Assembly (NCBI RefSeq): GCF_008802365.1
Contig: NZ_VZQZ01000001.1
Location: 434,001 to 498,000 of the forward strand
Direction: 5' to 3'
Length of the DNA stretch: 64,000 nucleotides
Source: Oryzomonas japonica
Lineage (GTDB): Bacteria > Desulfobacterota > Desulfuromonadia > Geobacterales > Pseudopelobacteraceae
Below the pieces are notes generated by a model. It worked only from the letters and a program-made list of their open reading frames with translations, was not told the DNA's origin and made no database searches. The position numbers were made by a program, and so were the translations under genes. Positions 37,963-46,172 of the stretch are shown one piece after another. The stretch's first letter is position 1. Each line of letters opens with the position of its first letter.

Positions 37963-39945
37963 TCAGCTCCTCATCCGTATGGGCAGGATGACCGTGGTGA
38001 GGCCATCCCACTGCAAGCGCCGCTGGATGGCGAAGGCGGTCTCGTTGTGCAGCATCCTGTGGTAGAACTTTTCCAGCCTGAAGGTGAGCTGGCCGGTGAA
38101 GACCACCGAGCGCGGGTACTCCTCGTGGACCTGCTTGCAGATACCGGTAACGGTTTCCACCACGTCGGTGGCCACCTCCATGCGATAATCGGCGGCGAAG
38201 CCGAGGCGTCGCGCCAGGGTAACGTATTTTTCCAATCCTGCCTTGACCGAGGCCTCCAGGGCCTCAACCTCTTCGGCACCTTTGAAGGAGCCGGAATCGA
38301 CCACCGCCACGGAGACGAACACCACGTTTTTGTAGGTTTGGGGGAAGATGGTCAGGATCGAGAGCAGGGTGTGCACGCCAAAGCCGCTGTAGCCGGAGAC
38401 CAGTTGGATGGCGGTGGTATCGTTGCGGTTCAGGGGGGCGTCGTTATAGGGACGGGTGATGGGAAAGTCCAGCAAGGTGTCGTCCAGTTGGGCGATCCCC
38501 TGGCGCACCCTGGTGTAATGCCCCTTGATCTGGTAGCAGAGGGCGATGACCACCGAGGTGATCAGCAGGGTCAGCCATCCCCCTTCGGCAAACTTCTCCA
38601 CCGTGGTGATGACCAGGATGGTGGCGCAGATTACCAGGCCGACGAGATGTACGCTCAGGTGTTGCAGCCATTTCGGGTCTTCCCTGCGGCGCTGGATGAA
38701 AAAACGCGACATGCCCAGTTGGGAAAGGGAGAAGGTGACGAAGACGTTGATGGAGTACATGACGATGAGCGCATCCACCGATCCCCTGGTATAGAGCAGC
38801 AGGGCGATGGCCGCCGTGCCCATGAGCATGATGCCGTTGCGCATGGTCAGCCGGACGGAGAGGGCGGCAAAGCGGTGGGGGAACCAGGAATCCACCGCCA
38901 TGTTGGCCATGACCCGCGGTCCGTCCACGAAGCCGGTCTGGGCGGCCACCAGGAGCAGGGCGCCTTCCGAGAAGATGGTGATGAAGGCTATCGCATGCCC
39001 CATGGGCCAATCGCTGAACAGGCCGTCGGCCAGCACGGCGTTGAGGGTTTTGCCCTCCACCGGCCTGATGCCGATCAGCGAATAGCAGAGAAAGAGCACC
39101 CCGGCGGTGAAGGCCAGGGAAGTGGCCATGTAGACCATGGTCCGTTTGCCGGTCTGCACCCGCGGTTCGCGCATGATCTGCAGGCCGTTGGAGACCGCCT
39201 CGATGCCGGTATAGGTACCGCCGCCCAGGGAGTAGGCCCGCAGGAATAGTAACATGATGCCGAAGAAGCCGATGGTGGAGAGATCATGGTGGAGCCCGCT
39301 CTGGAAATCCCGGGCGAGCGGGGCGAAACGGTCGGTGTGGGTGAAGATGCCGTCCAGGAGCATCAGGATGTGGGTAACCACAAAGGTGGCGAAAATCGGG
39401 GCCAGTACGGAAATGGATTCCTTGACGCCGCGGATGTTCAGGATAATGAGCACCACCGCCAGGAAGCAGGCGAAGGGGACCTTGTACTGGTGGAACTGGT
39501 GGGGGACATAGCTGAACATGGCATCCACGCAGGCCGCGATGGACACGGTGATGGTCAGCACGTAGTCCACCAGCAGGGCGCTGCCCGAGACCACCCCCGC
39601 CTTCTCCCCCAGCATGTGGGTCGCCACGATGTAGCCGCCGCCGCCGTGGGGGAAGTGCTCTATGATCCGCGAGTAGGCGTAGGAGATGATGAAGACGGTG
39701 AAGGCCGTGGCCAGCCCCAGGAGGATCGCCAGGTAGGTGTGCTGCCCCAGGGCGCGGAAGGCCTCCTCGGGGCCGTAGGCCGATGAAGAGAGGCCGTCGG
39801 CCCCCAGGCCGACCCAGGCGAGTATGGGAATGAGGGACATCTTGTGGAAGAGATGCGGGTCCTTGATGAGTTTTGGGCTTCCGAATACGGCGCGGGCGAT
39901 CTTTTTGAAGATGCCGCTGTCGGCGGGATCGTTTTCCGGCTCCAT
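37963..39945 (-). CDS. APC-superfamily permease, KimA-like potassium importer
   Basis: A 660-residue protein with about twelve membrane helices (residues about 35-470) and a C-terminal cytoplasmic domain of about 170 residues. The length and split into APC fold plus a soluble tail fit KimA (YdaO), a K+/H+ symporter controlled by c-di-AMP in Firmicutes. Conserved features include GLGADGLSSSAYGPEEAF and a glycine-rich HGGGGYIVAT. The clustering with kdpDE and kup supports a potassium role, but an amino-acid permease remains possible. Start 39945 has a GGGGAG site. It has its own promoter with two TCAAGA repeat pairs. Confidence 0.75.
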   Translation of the reverse strand: MEPENDPADSGIFKKIARAVFGSPKLIKDPHLFHKMSLIPILAWVGLGADGLSSSAYGPEEAFRALGQHTYLAILLGLATAFTVFIISYAYSRIIEHFPHGGGGYIVATHMLGEKAGVVSGSALLVDYVLTITVSIAACVDAMFSYVPHQFHQYKVPFACFLAVVLIILNIRGVKESISVLAPIFATFVVTHILMLLDGIFTHTDRFAPLARDFQSGLHHDLSTIGFFGIMLLFLRAYSLGGGTYTGIEAVSNGLQIMREPRVQTGKRTMVYMATSLAFTAGVLFLCYSLIGIRPVEGKTLNAVLADGLFSDWPMGHAIAFITIFSEGALLLVAAQTGFVDGPRVMANMAVDSWFPHRFAALSVRLTMRNGIMLMGTAAIALLLYTRGSVDALIVMYSINVFVTFSLSQLGMSRFFIQRRREDPKWLQHLSVHLVGLVICATILVITTVEKFAEGGWLTLLITSVVIALCYQIKGHYTRVRQGIAQLDDTLLDFPITRPYNDAPLNRNDTTAIQLVSGYSGFGVHTLLSILTIFPQTYKNVVFVSVAVVDSGSFKGAEEVEALEASVKAGLEKYVTLARRLGFAADYRMEVATDVVETVTGICKQVHEEYPRSVVFTGQLTFRLEKFYHRMLHNETAFAIQRRLQWDGLTTVILPIRMRS

Positions 39946-40001
39946 CTGTTTCTCCCCAGGCTGTGGCCTGCACCATTGCCGCATTACGACCGTTCAACTC
40001 T

Positions 40002-40029
40002 AGTGTACCTTGCGATGTAAGTTTTTCAA
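40002..40029 (-). promoter_or_regulatory. Promoter of the KimA-like gene
   Basis: TTGAAA (40029-40024) and TACACT (40007-40002) are separated by 16 bases on the minus strand, placing the start site about 50 bases before the ATG at 39945. Two TCAAGA repeat pairs begin 16 bases upstream of the -35. Confidence 0.55.
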
Positions 40030-40045
40030 TCTACCACTCCCGCCA

Positions 40046-40094
40046 TCAAGAAAGTATCAAGATGTCCGGCCACGGCATCAAGAAAACATCAAGA
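40046..40094. promoter_or_regulatory. Two TCAAGA-N5-TCAAGA pairs, candidate tandem KdpE boxes
   Basis: TCAAGA occurs at 40046, 40057, 40078 and 40089: two pairs of 11-bp period, with the pairs 32 bp apart (about three helical turns). They lie immediately upstream of the KimA-like gene's promoter and match the pair upstream of the kdpDE operon. Confidence 0.65.
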
Positions 40095-40146
40095 CGGGCG
40101 GTATGGCGATGCTGGAACCAGGTAACGTTAAATATTTCGGAAGGTT

Positions 40147-40250
40147 CCCCCTCTCTTGACGGGAGGGGGTTAGGGGGTGGGTGAAGCTGCCATGGGCTCA
40201 TTACATGGCAACCTCCCCCACCCTAACCCTCCCCCGCAAGGGGGGAGGGG
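40147..40250. repeat. Long GC-rich inverted repeat, about 104 bp
   Basis: A left arm beginning CCCCCTCTCTTGACGGGAGG and running through TTAGGGGGTGGG and GCCATG is mirrored by CATGGC, CCCACCCTAACC and a final GGGGGGAGGGG. The near-complete palindrome would form a large hairpin. This type is dispersed in many genomes. A partial version occurs at about 26637-26672. Confidence 0.6.
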
Positions 40251-40371
40251 ACTATTTCCCCGTTGATTCAACTGTTACAAGGTACTAGCGCCATATTTGG
40301 GTTGTACACGGCGGGCAAACCTTGATAAACTCCGGCCCTATCGCAAACGAAGAGTAGGGGACGGACGCTCC

Positions 40372-41274
40372 ATGGCTGAAAAGATCGTTGCATTGAAGGT
40401 GGATGTGGATACCTATGCCGGGACGCGCGACGGCGTGCCGGCGCTTTTGGAGGACATGGCCCGTTTCGGGGGCCAGGCCACCTTCTATTTTTCCCTGGGG
40501 CCGGACAATTCGGGCAAGGCCATCCGGCGGATCTTCACCCGCAAGGGCTTCCTGAAAAAGATGCTGCGCACCAAGGCGCCCGCGGCCTACGGCATCAAAA
40601 CCATGCTCTACGGCACGCTGTTGCCGGCGCCCATGATCGGGGCAGCCTTTCCCGACGTGCTAAAGGCAACGGAACAGCGCGGCCACGAGGTCGGCATCCA
40701 CTGCTGGGACCATGTCAAATGGCACGATTACCTCCCCTGGTTTCCCAAGCGCGTGACCGCCATGGAGCTGGGCCTGGCGGGCGGCCAGTTCGAGAAAATC
40801 CTGGGGCATCGCGCCGTAACCACGGCGGCCCCCGGCTGGACCGTGTCGCCCGATTCCCTGGAGGTGCAGGACGCCATGGGATTGAGCTATTGCAGCGACG
40901 GGCGCGGCACCCACCCCTTCTACCCGGTCATGGACGGCCGCCGCTTCCGCACCCTCCAGATCCCCACCACCCTGCCCACCGCCGACGAGATCCTGGGCGA
41001 GAACGGCGTCACCCCCGAAAACATCCACGATTACTACTTTGCGCAGGTGAAGGATGGGCTCAACGTGCTGACCATCCACGCCGAACTGGAGGGGGGCGCC
41101 ATCCGGGCTTCCTTTGTCCGCCTGCTGGAGCGTTTCGCGGCAGAGGGCATCCGCTGCATCACCCTGGGCGATGCGGCGCGCCAGGTCTCCAACGTGCCGG
41201 CGTGCCGGCTCTTCATGGGTGAGATTCCCGGCCGCGCGGGCTTGGTGGCCATCCAGGGGGAAGAGATCCCGTGA
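40372..41274 (+). CDS. arnD: ArnD-like polysaccharide deacetylase
   Basis: A 300-residue protein closely following ArnD, which removes formyl from 4-deoxy-4-formamido-L-arabinose-phospho-undecaprenol in lipid A modification. ArnD features are visible in order: KVDVDTYAGTRDGVPALL, the metal-binding HCWDHVKWH, AAPGWTVSPDSL, CSDGRGTHPFYPV, IPTTLPTADEILG and IHAELEG. The other arn genes are not here, so the substrate may differ. The start at 40372 is the first ATG fitting the family; a longer frame adds 25 residues. The next gene overlaps its stop by one base. Confidence 0.8.
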   Translation: MAEKIVALKVDVDTYAGTRDGVPALLEDMARFGGQATFYFSLGPDNSGKAIRRIFTRKGFLKKMLRTKAPAAYGIKTMLYGTLLPAPMIGAAFPDVLKATEQRGHEVGIHCWDHVKWHDYLPWFPKRVTAMELGLAGGQFEKILGHRAVTTAAPGWTVSPDSLEVQDAMGLSYCSDGRGTHPFYPVMDGRRFRTLQIPTTLPTADEILGENGVTPENIHDYYFAQVKDGLNVLTIHAELEGGAIRASFVRLLERFAAEGIRCITLGDAARQVSNVPACRLFMGEIPGRAGLVAIQGEEIP

Positions 41275-41558
41275 TGCGTTTTCAACCTCCTTCACCCAGC
41301 CTGTTTTCCCCCGAAGTGCCCCTGTCCGATGCCGTCTGCCGTTATTTCCGGGTCAAGCACCGGGATATGGTCTACCTCAAGTTCATCCTGGAGGCCTATG
41401 AGGGGATGAACACCATGAGCACCGTGGACAACGTGGACGGCATCATCCGTATCGCCCTCATGCCCGGCTTCGTGGAGGAGATGGATGAGCTGCTGGCCGA
41501 ATTGGGCACCAGGGTGACCATGGAACCGGTCGCCTGGGAGGAACAGAGCGGTGAGTGA
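41274..41558 (+). CDS. Small DUF4911-like protein
   Basis: A 94-residue protein with the core YFRVKHRDMVYLKFILEAYE (about residues 25-44) followed by TVDNVDGIIRIALMPGFVEE, resembling the DUF4911 family of short delta-proteobacterial proteins with a ferredoxin-like alpha/beta composition. The ATG overlaps the arnD stop by one base (a GTG at 41271 is an alternative), and the namZ start overlaps its end by eight bases, so the three genes are co-translated. Function unknown. Confidence 0.65.
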   Translation: MRFQPPSPSLFSPEVPLSDAVCRYFRVKHRDMVYLKFILEAYEGMNTMSTVDNVDGIIRIALMPGFVEEMDELLAELGTRVTMEPVAWEEQSGE

Positions 41559-42804
41559 CAGGACCGGCCGCGTGGCCGTCATCCGAGTCCTCCTGTTCCT
41601 CCTGATGATCCCGTGTCTCCCGGCGCAACTCTTTGCCGCCGCCGGCCCGGTCCTGCCGGGCATCGATGTGCTGGAACAGCGCGGTTTCGACCTCCTGCAG
41701 GGGAAACGGGTCGGCCTGATCACCAACCACACCGGCCGTTCCCGGGACGGTCGCAGCACCATCGACATCATCAATAGGGCTCCCGGCTGCCGCCTGACCG
41801 CCCTGTTCAGCCCCGAGCACGGCATCCGGGGCGAGGCGGACGACAAGGTCGCGTCGGCCATCGACCGGGCCAGCGGCCTGCCGGTGCACAGCCTCTACGG
41901 CGCCACCTGCCGCCCCACACCCGCCATGCTGCGGGGGGTGGATATACTGGTCTTCGATATCCAGGATATCGGCACCCGCTTCTACACCTACATCGGCACC
42001 CTCTCCCTCGCCATGCGCGCGGCCCGCGACGCCGGTATCCCCATGGTGGTCCTGGACCGCCCCAACCCCCTGGGGGGTGAGCGGGTAGAGGGCGCCATCC
42101 CGACCACGCCCCTGCCCGAGCGGGCGAGTGGCTGCGGCGCCATCACCAGCATCCATCCCATCCCCACCCGCCACGGCATGACGATAGGAGAGCTGGCGCG
42201 GCTCTTCAACACGGAATTCGGCATTGGCTGCCGCCTGACCGTCGTCCCGATGCAGGGGTGGCGGCGCTCCATGTATTACGACGCAACCGGCCTCACCTGG
42301 ATCAACCCCTCGCCCAACATGAAGAGCCTCTCGGCCGCCATCCTCTACCCCGGGCCGGGGACCCTGGAAACGGCCAACCTCTCGGTGGGGCGCGGGACGG
42401 AGCGCCCCTTTCTGGCCTACGGCGCCCCCTGGGCGGACGGCGCGGCCGTGGCGCGCAACCTGGCGGGCCGCCATATCCCCGGCATAAGCTTTACCCCGTG
42501 CAGTTTTGTGCCGACCGCGGCCGGGCACCCCTATCGGGGCAAGCGCTGCTCCGGCGTCTGCGTCGCCAGCCTGGACCGGGACCGGCTCGATCCCGTCCTG
42601 GCCGGGCTGCACCTAGCCCAGGCCTTCTACGAGACCCATCCCCGGCAGTTCAAGGTTTATGAAGGGTTCGGCACCGAGGTGGGGGATCGGGAGGCGTGGC
42701 GTCTGCTGCGGCAGAAGGGGGTTAGCCCCCTTGATCTGGTTAGGCGGTGGGATAAGGAGTTGGAACGGTTCAAGGTGGTGCGGAGCGGGTATTTGTTGTA
42801 TTGA
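41551..42804 (+). CDS. namZ: Exo-beta-N-acetylmuramidase NamZ-like (DUF1343), exported
   Basis: A 417-residue protein with a signal peptide (about residues 10-30, ending LFAAAG) and the DUF1343 core: GIDVLEQRGFDLLQGKRVGL, LITNHTG, LFSPEHGIRGEAD, FDIQDIGTRFYTYIGT and DRPNPLGG. NamZ enzymes release MurNAc from the non-reducing end of peptidoglycan fragments during cell-wall recycling. The catalytic glutamate of the SPEHG segment is present. Last gene of the arnD operon. Confidence 0.87.
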   Translation: MSDRTGRVAVIRVLLFLLMIPCLPAQLFAAAGPVLPGIDVLEQRGFDLLQGKRVGLITNHTGRSRDGRSTIDIINRAPGCRLTALFSPEHGIRGEADDKVASAIDRASGLPVHSLYGATCRPTPAMLRGVDILVFDIQDIGTRFYTYIGTLSLAMRAARDAGIPMVVLDRPNPLGGERVEGAIPTTPLPERASGCGAITSIHPIPTRHGMTIGELARLFNTEFGIGCRLTVVPMQGWRRSMYYDATGLTWINPSPNMKSLSAAILYPGPGTLETANLSVGRGTERPFLAYGAPWADGAAVARNLAGRHIPGISFTPCSFVPTAAGHPYRGKRCSGVCVASLDRDRLDPVLAGLHLAQAFYETHPRQFKVYEGFGTEVGDREAWRLLRQKGVSPLDLVRRWDKELERFKVVRSGYLLY

Positions 42805-43034
42805 GGGGATAGTGGCTGGGCTTCAATAAGCTTTGTGGATATGCTGGGATTTCGTTTGGATCAGCCGCAATGGCTCAAAAAAGTGCGGCCTCGGTTTAGA
42901 AGAATAGGGAGTGTCCTTATTTAGTCCCATGGGGCATTTTCAAGTTGATTTAGCAGCTCTGTGCTGATGTTCCAAAAAATTAACATTAGACATGTTTTGA
43001 GCTTGCCATTGCAGTATCGTTAGTTCCCTTTACC

Positions 43035-43063
43035 TTGACTTTTCAGGGCTTTTTGCATACTTT
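43035..43063 (+). promoter_or_regulatory. Promoter of the methyltransferase gene
   Basis: TTGACT (43035-43040) and TACTTT (43058-43063) with a 17-base spacer lie 27 bases before the ATG at 43090, so the leader is short. The 285 bases from 42805 to here are A+T-rich compared with flanking genes and mark the left edge of the restriction-modification island. Confidence 0.55.
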
Positions 43064-43089
43064 AAGGTATGGTTTGTACGGGAGAAAGC

Positions 43090-44814
43090 ATGGATTCGAA
43101 GCCGAAAAGAAGGTACCAGAAGGTCGCAAAAGAGAAGTCGGATGGAGCCACTTACACGCCTCAATTACTGGCAGATTTCGTAGCCACTCAGATTATCAAC
43201 GCCGGTATCGTCCCGGACAATGACATACTTAACATCTTTGACCCGGCCATTGGTGACGGACAGCTACTCGATAGCCTGCTAGAGCGTATCCCGCAGAAGG
43301 CTAACCAGACTATCCACGTCTATGGCTATGACACCAACTTAGAGGCTATCAACAACGCGACGGCTACCCTCTCCCGCAAACACCCCAATGCAGTTTTGCA
43401 CCTACAGCACGAAGACTTCCTTTCACATGTGCTTGAGTGCTATGAGACTTCAAGTCAAACCAGCCTCTTCGGGCAGAACTCGCTTCTAAAATATGATATC
43501 ATCATTGCCAATCCGCCATATGTCAGAACCCAGATTCTTGGCGCAGACAGGGCTAAGATTCTGGCACGGGAATTCGGGCTGGAAGGCCGGATTGACCTGT
43601 ACTACGCCTTCATCATCGGCATGGCGAAAGTTCTCAAGCCCAAAGGCGTCGCGGGCATCATCGTTTCCAACAGATTCATGACAACCAAATCTGGTGGCTC
43701 TGCCCGCAAAGCCATCCTGGACGGATTCAACCTGATGAAAGTATGGGATTTCGGTGACACCAAGCTGTTTGAAGCTGCTGTACTCCCTGCCGTTCTGCTG
43801 GCGCACGGCAGCAACGGTGCTGTCCATTATGAGCCGGTTTTTACTTCTATTTATCAATGTACTGAGAAACCGGAAGTCCAAGCCGCCAATCCTATCGAAG
43901 CCCTTACCACGGACGGAATCGTAGGGCTTGATGACGGCAGGGCTTTCAAGGTGCAGCATGGGACTCTGGATAGTGGGCCAATGCACGACAGCGTATGGCG
44001 TATCGCCACTACGACAAATGACGCATGGCTTGATACTGTAAAAGCTCACACATGGAAAATGTTCGGAGATGTCGGCAAGATTCGGGTAGGCGTGAAAACT
44101 ACAGCTGACAAAGTGTTCATAAGGTCGGATTGGGAAGCGGCTACAGGCGGGCATATCCCGGAACTGTTGAGGCCCCTCATCACGCACCACGTTGCGCGGA
44201 GCTTCCGGGCATTGCCGCCGAAGAAGGATACGAAGATTCTCTATCCCCATGAGGTGGTGAACGGGAATCGGCGCTGTATCGACATCACGCGACACCCGAA
44301 TTCCGAGAAGTATCTGCTGGAGCACAAAACGGCGCTGGAAGGACGGAAATACGTTATTGAGGCAGGAAGAAAGTGGTACGAAATCTGGGTGCCGCAAGAC
44401 CCGGCTGCATGGAATTATCCGAAACTGGTTTTCCGGGATATCTCCGAAAAGCCGACCTTCTGGGTTGATGACAGTGGTGGAGTGGTAAACGGGGATTGCT
44501 ACTGGCTGGTAGTGGAAGGCAAAAACACCGACTTGGTATGGCTGGCGGCAGCAGTTGCAAATTCCACCTTCATCGAGTCATTTTACGATTACAGCTTCAA
44601 CAACAAGTTGTACGCGGGACGGAGAAGGTTCATTACTCAATACGTTGAGAAGTTCCCCCTCCCTGCCCATGATACGCCGCTTTCGACTGAAATTATCGCC
44701 CTAGCGAAACGCATCCACGAAGAAATAGACACGGCAGATGCAACGGGTTTGGTAAAGCAGCTAAATGCTATGGTGTGGCAAGCATTCGGGTTAGTCGAAG
44801 AAGTCACCGGGTAG
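43090..44814 (+). CDS. N6-adenine DNA methyltransferase, Type II restriction-modification
   Basis: A 574-residue methyltransferase with SAM-binding motif I FDPAIGDGQLLDSLL, the catalytic motif IV NPPY (residues 141-144) and a long C-terminal target-recognition part. NPPY with this order is the gamma-class/Eco57I-like arrangement that methylates adenine. It should protect self DNA against the convergent endonuclease, whose stop lies 24 bases inside its 3' end. The ATG at 43090 has a GGGAG site; an ATG at 43069 adds seven residues. Base composition is lower in G+C than the flanking genes, a sign of transfer. The recognition sequence cannot be inferred. Confidence 0.85.
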   Translation: MDSKPKRRYQKVAKEKSDGATYTPQLLADFVATQIINAGIVPDNDILNIFDPAIGDGQLLDSLLERIPQKANQTIHVYGYDTNLEAINNATATLSRKHPNAVLHLQHEDFLSHVLECYETSSQTSLFGQNSLLKYDIIIANPPYVRTQILGADRAKILAREFGLEGRIDLYYAFIIGMAKVLKPKGVAGIIVSNRFMTTKSGGSARKAILDGFNLMKVWDFGDTKLFEAAVLPAVLLAHGSNGAVHYEPVFTSIYQCTEKPEVQAANPIEALTTDGIVGLDDGRAFKVQHGTLDSGPMHDSVWRIATTTNDAWLDTVKAHTWKMFGDVGKIRVGVKTTADKVFIRSDWEAATGGHIPELLRPLITHHVARSFRALPPKKDTKILYPHEVVNGNRRCIDITRHPNSEKYLLEHKTALEGRKYVIEAGRKWYEIWVPQDPAAWNYPKLVFRDISEKPTFWVDDSGGVVNGDCYWLVVEGKNTDLVWLAAAVANSTFIESFYDYSFNNKLYAGRRRFITQYVEKFPLPAHDTPLSTEIIALAKRIHEEIDTADATGLVKQLNAMVWQAFGLVEEVTG

Positions 44815-45834
44815 CGGAAGCTGGAGCTTCTTGTTGAGCACCTTCCCGCCGAACTGCGGGAACCTGCTGAAGAAGGCGGCTCCGGTGGTCAGGAAAAAAT
44901 GAGTAATCACGACTTCGAGGCCATCCGTGGTCGCGCAGAACAGCGCATACCGCACATCACAGTGCCGCACCTGATGGTTGTTCAACATCGGCACATCAAG
45001 GGCAGAGGTGCTATCGGGTGTCACTAGCCCAAGGTCGATAGTTGGGGAAGTCTGCAGTTTCACTTCCAGCAGTTGGTGGAGCACATCCGGGAACTGGCCG
45101 TTGTCCTGGTAGCCAGGATAGCCGAGAGCTTGGCAGACGAGGCGGTGTAAATCAGCTCCCCGGTTCCGTTCTTGGACACGGCCACGGTCAGGGAATTTCT
45201 GGCCTATGAGGGGAGATAGCTTGCCGAAGAGTTCCCGAATCGGGAGCAGCTGCCCCGGCAATGGATAATTGGTCGGGTTGTACATAGCCATTGAAACCCC
45301 TGCTGCTACTTGCGGCAGAATGATATTGGTGTCTACGTTGACAACAAGTTCCGTTGGTGTCGCTCCGGATGTGAGCCGCGCCTGATACTTTTGGGTGAGA
45401 GTTCCGGTGGTATCGTAACGGGCAAGGGAATCACCGGAGAGGACTTTTACACGGGTAATTTTGTCTGTCTCTGAAATCCCGATTACCACATAGCGGCGAG
45501 TCGGAGTAATCTCCTCGTTCCAAATTTGGAGATTGTTCGACTTCTGTGTGTAGGTATCGAAATCTTGTCCCGGAAAGCGCGGATGGGTTTTCTTGAACGA
45601 AGCGGGGATGGGATAGCCAAGAGCTTTACAAATGTGCTCTTTGACTACTTTCGACCGAGTTCGTAGTGGCAACCCGGCAAGGCTGATTCCGGCGAGTTCT
45701 CGGTTCAGGATGAGTTCCAATGTGGGGGTTGGTATCCAGTGATCTCCACCGATAGTGACGGGCTGATAAATCGAAAGGCAACTATTTCTGATTGAATTTA
45801 CATACTCATCCGGCGTCTTGATTGTCGTCGTCAT
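44791..45834 (-). CDS. Type II restriction endonuclease, PD-(D/E)xK type
   Basis: A 347-residue protein with a probable catalytic site at Asp250, Glu257 and Lys259 in FPDVLHQLLEVK, fitting PD-x(6)-ExK. An earlier segment, KALGYPIPASF through KSNNLQIWNE (about residues 70-107), repeats part of the C-terminal QALGYPGYQDNGQFPD pattern, suggesting an internal duplication. It overlaps the controller gene by 29 bases and converges on the methyltransferase. I identify it by motif and context; no exact relative is known to me by name. Confidence 0.75.
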   Translation of the reverse strand: MTTTIKTPDEYVNSIRNSCLSIYQPVTIGGDHWIPTPTLELILNRELAGISLAGLPLRTRSKVVKEHICKALGYPIPASFKKTHPRFPGQDFDTYTQKSNNLQIWNEEITPTRRYVVIGISETDKITRVKVLSGDSLARYDTTGTLTQKYQARLTSGATPTELVVNVDTNIILPQVAAGVSMAMYNPTNYPLPGQLLPIRELFGKLSPLIGQKFPDRGRVQERNRGADLHRLVCQALGYPGYQDNGQFPDVLHQLLEVKLQTSPTIDLGLVTPDSTSALDVPMLNNHQVRHCDVRYALFCATTDGLEVVITHFFLTTGAAFFSRFPQFGGKVLNKKLQLPLPGDFFD

Positions 45835-46072
45835 TGTTTCCCAGATTTTTCATGAGTAGTCGCGGAACTGACACGTTCAAGGCAGATGCGAAAAGCTCAA
45901 GGGAACTCAGGGTCACGTTGCGCTCACCTCTTTCGATCGACCCCACATACGTCCTGTGGATGCCGCAAACTTCCGCGAGTTCTTCTTGTGAGAGACCTCG
46001 TTGATTTCTGAGGAATCGCAGGTTTTCCGAAAGAATCTGTGTGAGTCCTGAACTGGGTTTTCGCAAGCCCAT
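45806..46072 (-). CDS. Controller (C) protein, Xre-family regulator
   Basis: An 88-residue protein with an Xre helix-turn-helix: NLRFLRNQRGLSQEELAEVCGI, then HRTYVGSIERGERN (about residues 17-52). Small Xre proteins upstream of an endonuclease are C proteins, which delay endonuclease expression until the methyltransferase has acted. The C-box pair 45 bases upstream supports this. The endonuclease ATG lies inside its 3' end, so C and R are on one transcript. Confidence 0.85.
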   Translation of the reverse strand: MGLRKPSSGLTQILSENLRFLRNQRGLSQEELAEVCGIHRTYVGSIERGERNVTLSSLELFASALNVSVPRLLMKNLGNNDDDNQDAG

Positions 46073-46116
46073 TAAGTAGCTCCGTTATATTTTCTGGGAT
46101 AATTTCTAACAATGAA

Positions 46117-46142
46117 GACTTCAAGTCTACAGACTATGAGTA
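46117..46142. promoter_or_regulatory. Tandem C-boxes (operator of the C protein)
   Basis: Two GACT-N3-AGTC boxes: a perfect one at 46117-46127 (GACT-TCA-AGTC) and a slightly degenerate one at 46132-46142 (GACT-ATG-AGTA), separated by the tetranucleotide TACA. Read from the minus strand the order is ACTCATAGTC, TGTA, GACTTGAAGTC, closely resembling published C-boxes. They lie between the C gene and the divergent small ORF and may control both. Confidence 0.85.
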
Positions 46143-46172
46143 GCATCTAGTGTTTAAGTGGAGGTAATGACA

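Noticed and set aside
43021-43090. C-box upstream of the methyltransferase
   Set aside because: Only an isolated GACT half-site is present; there is no AGTC partner at the right distance.
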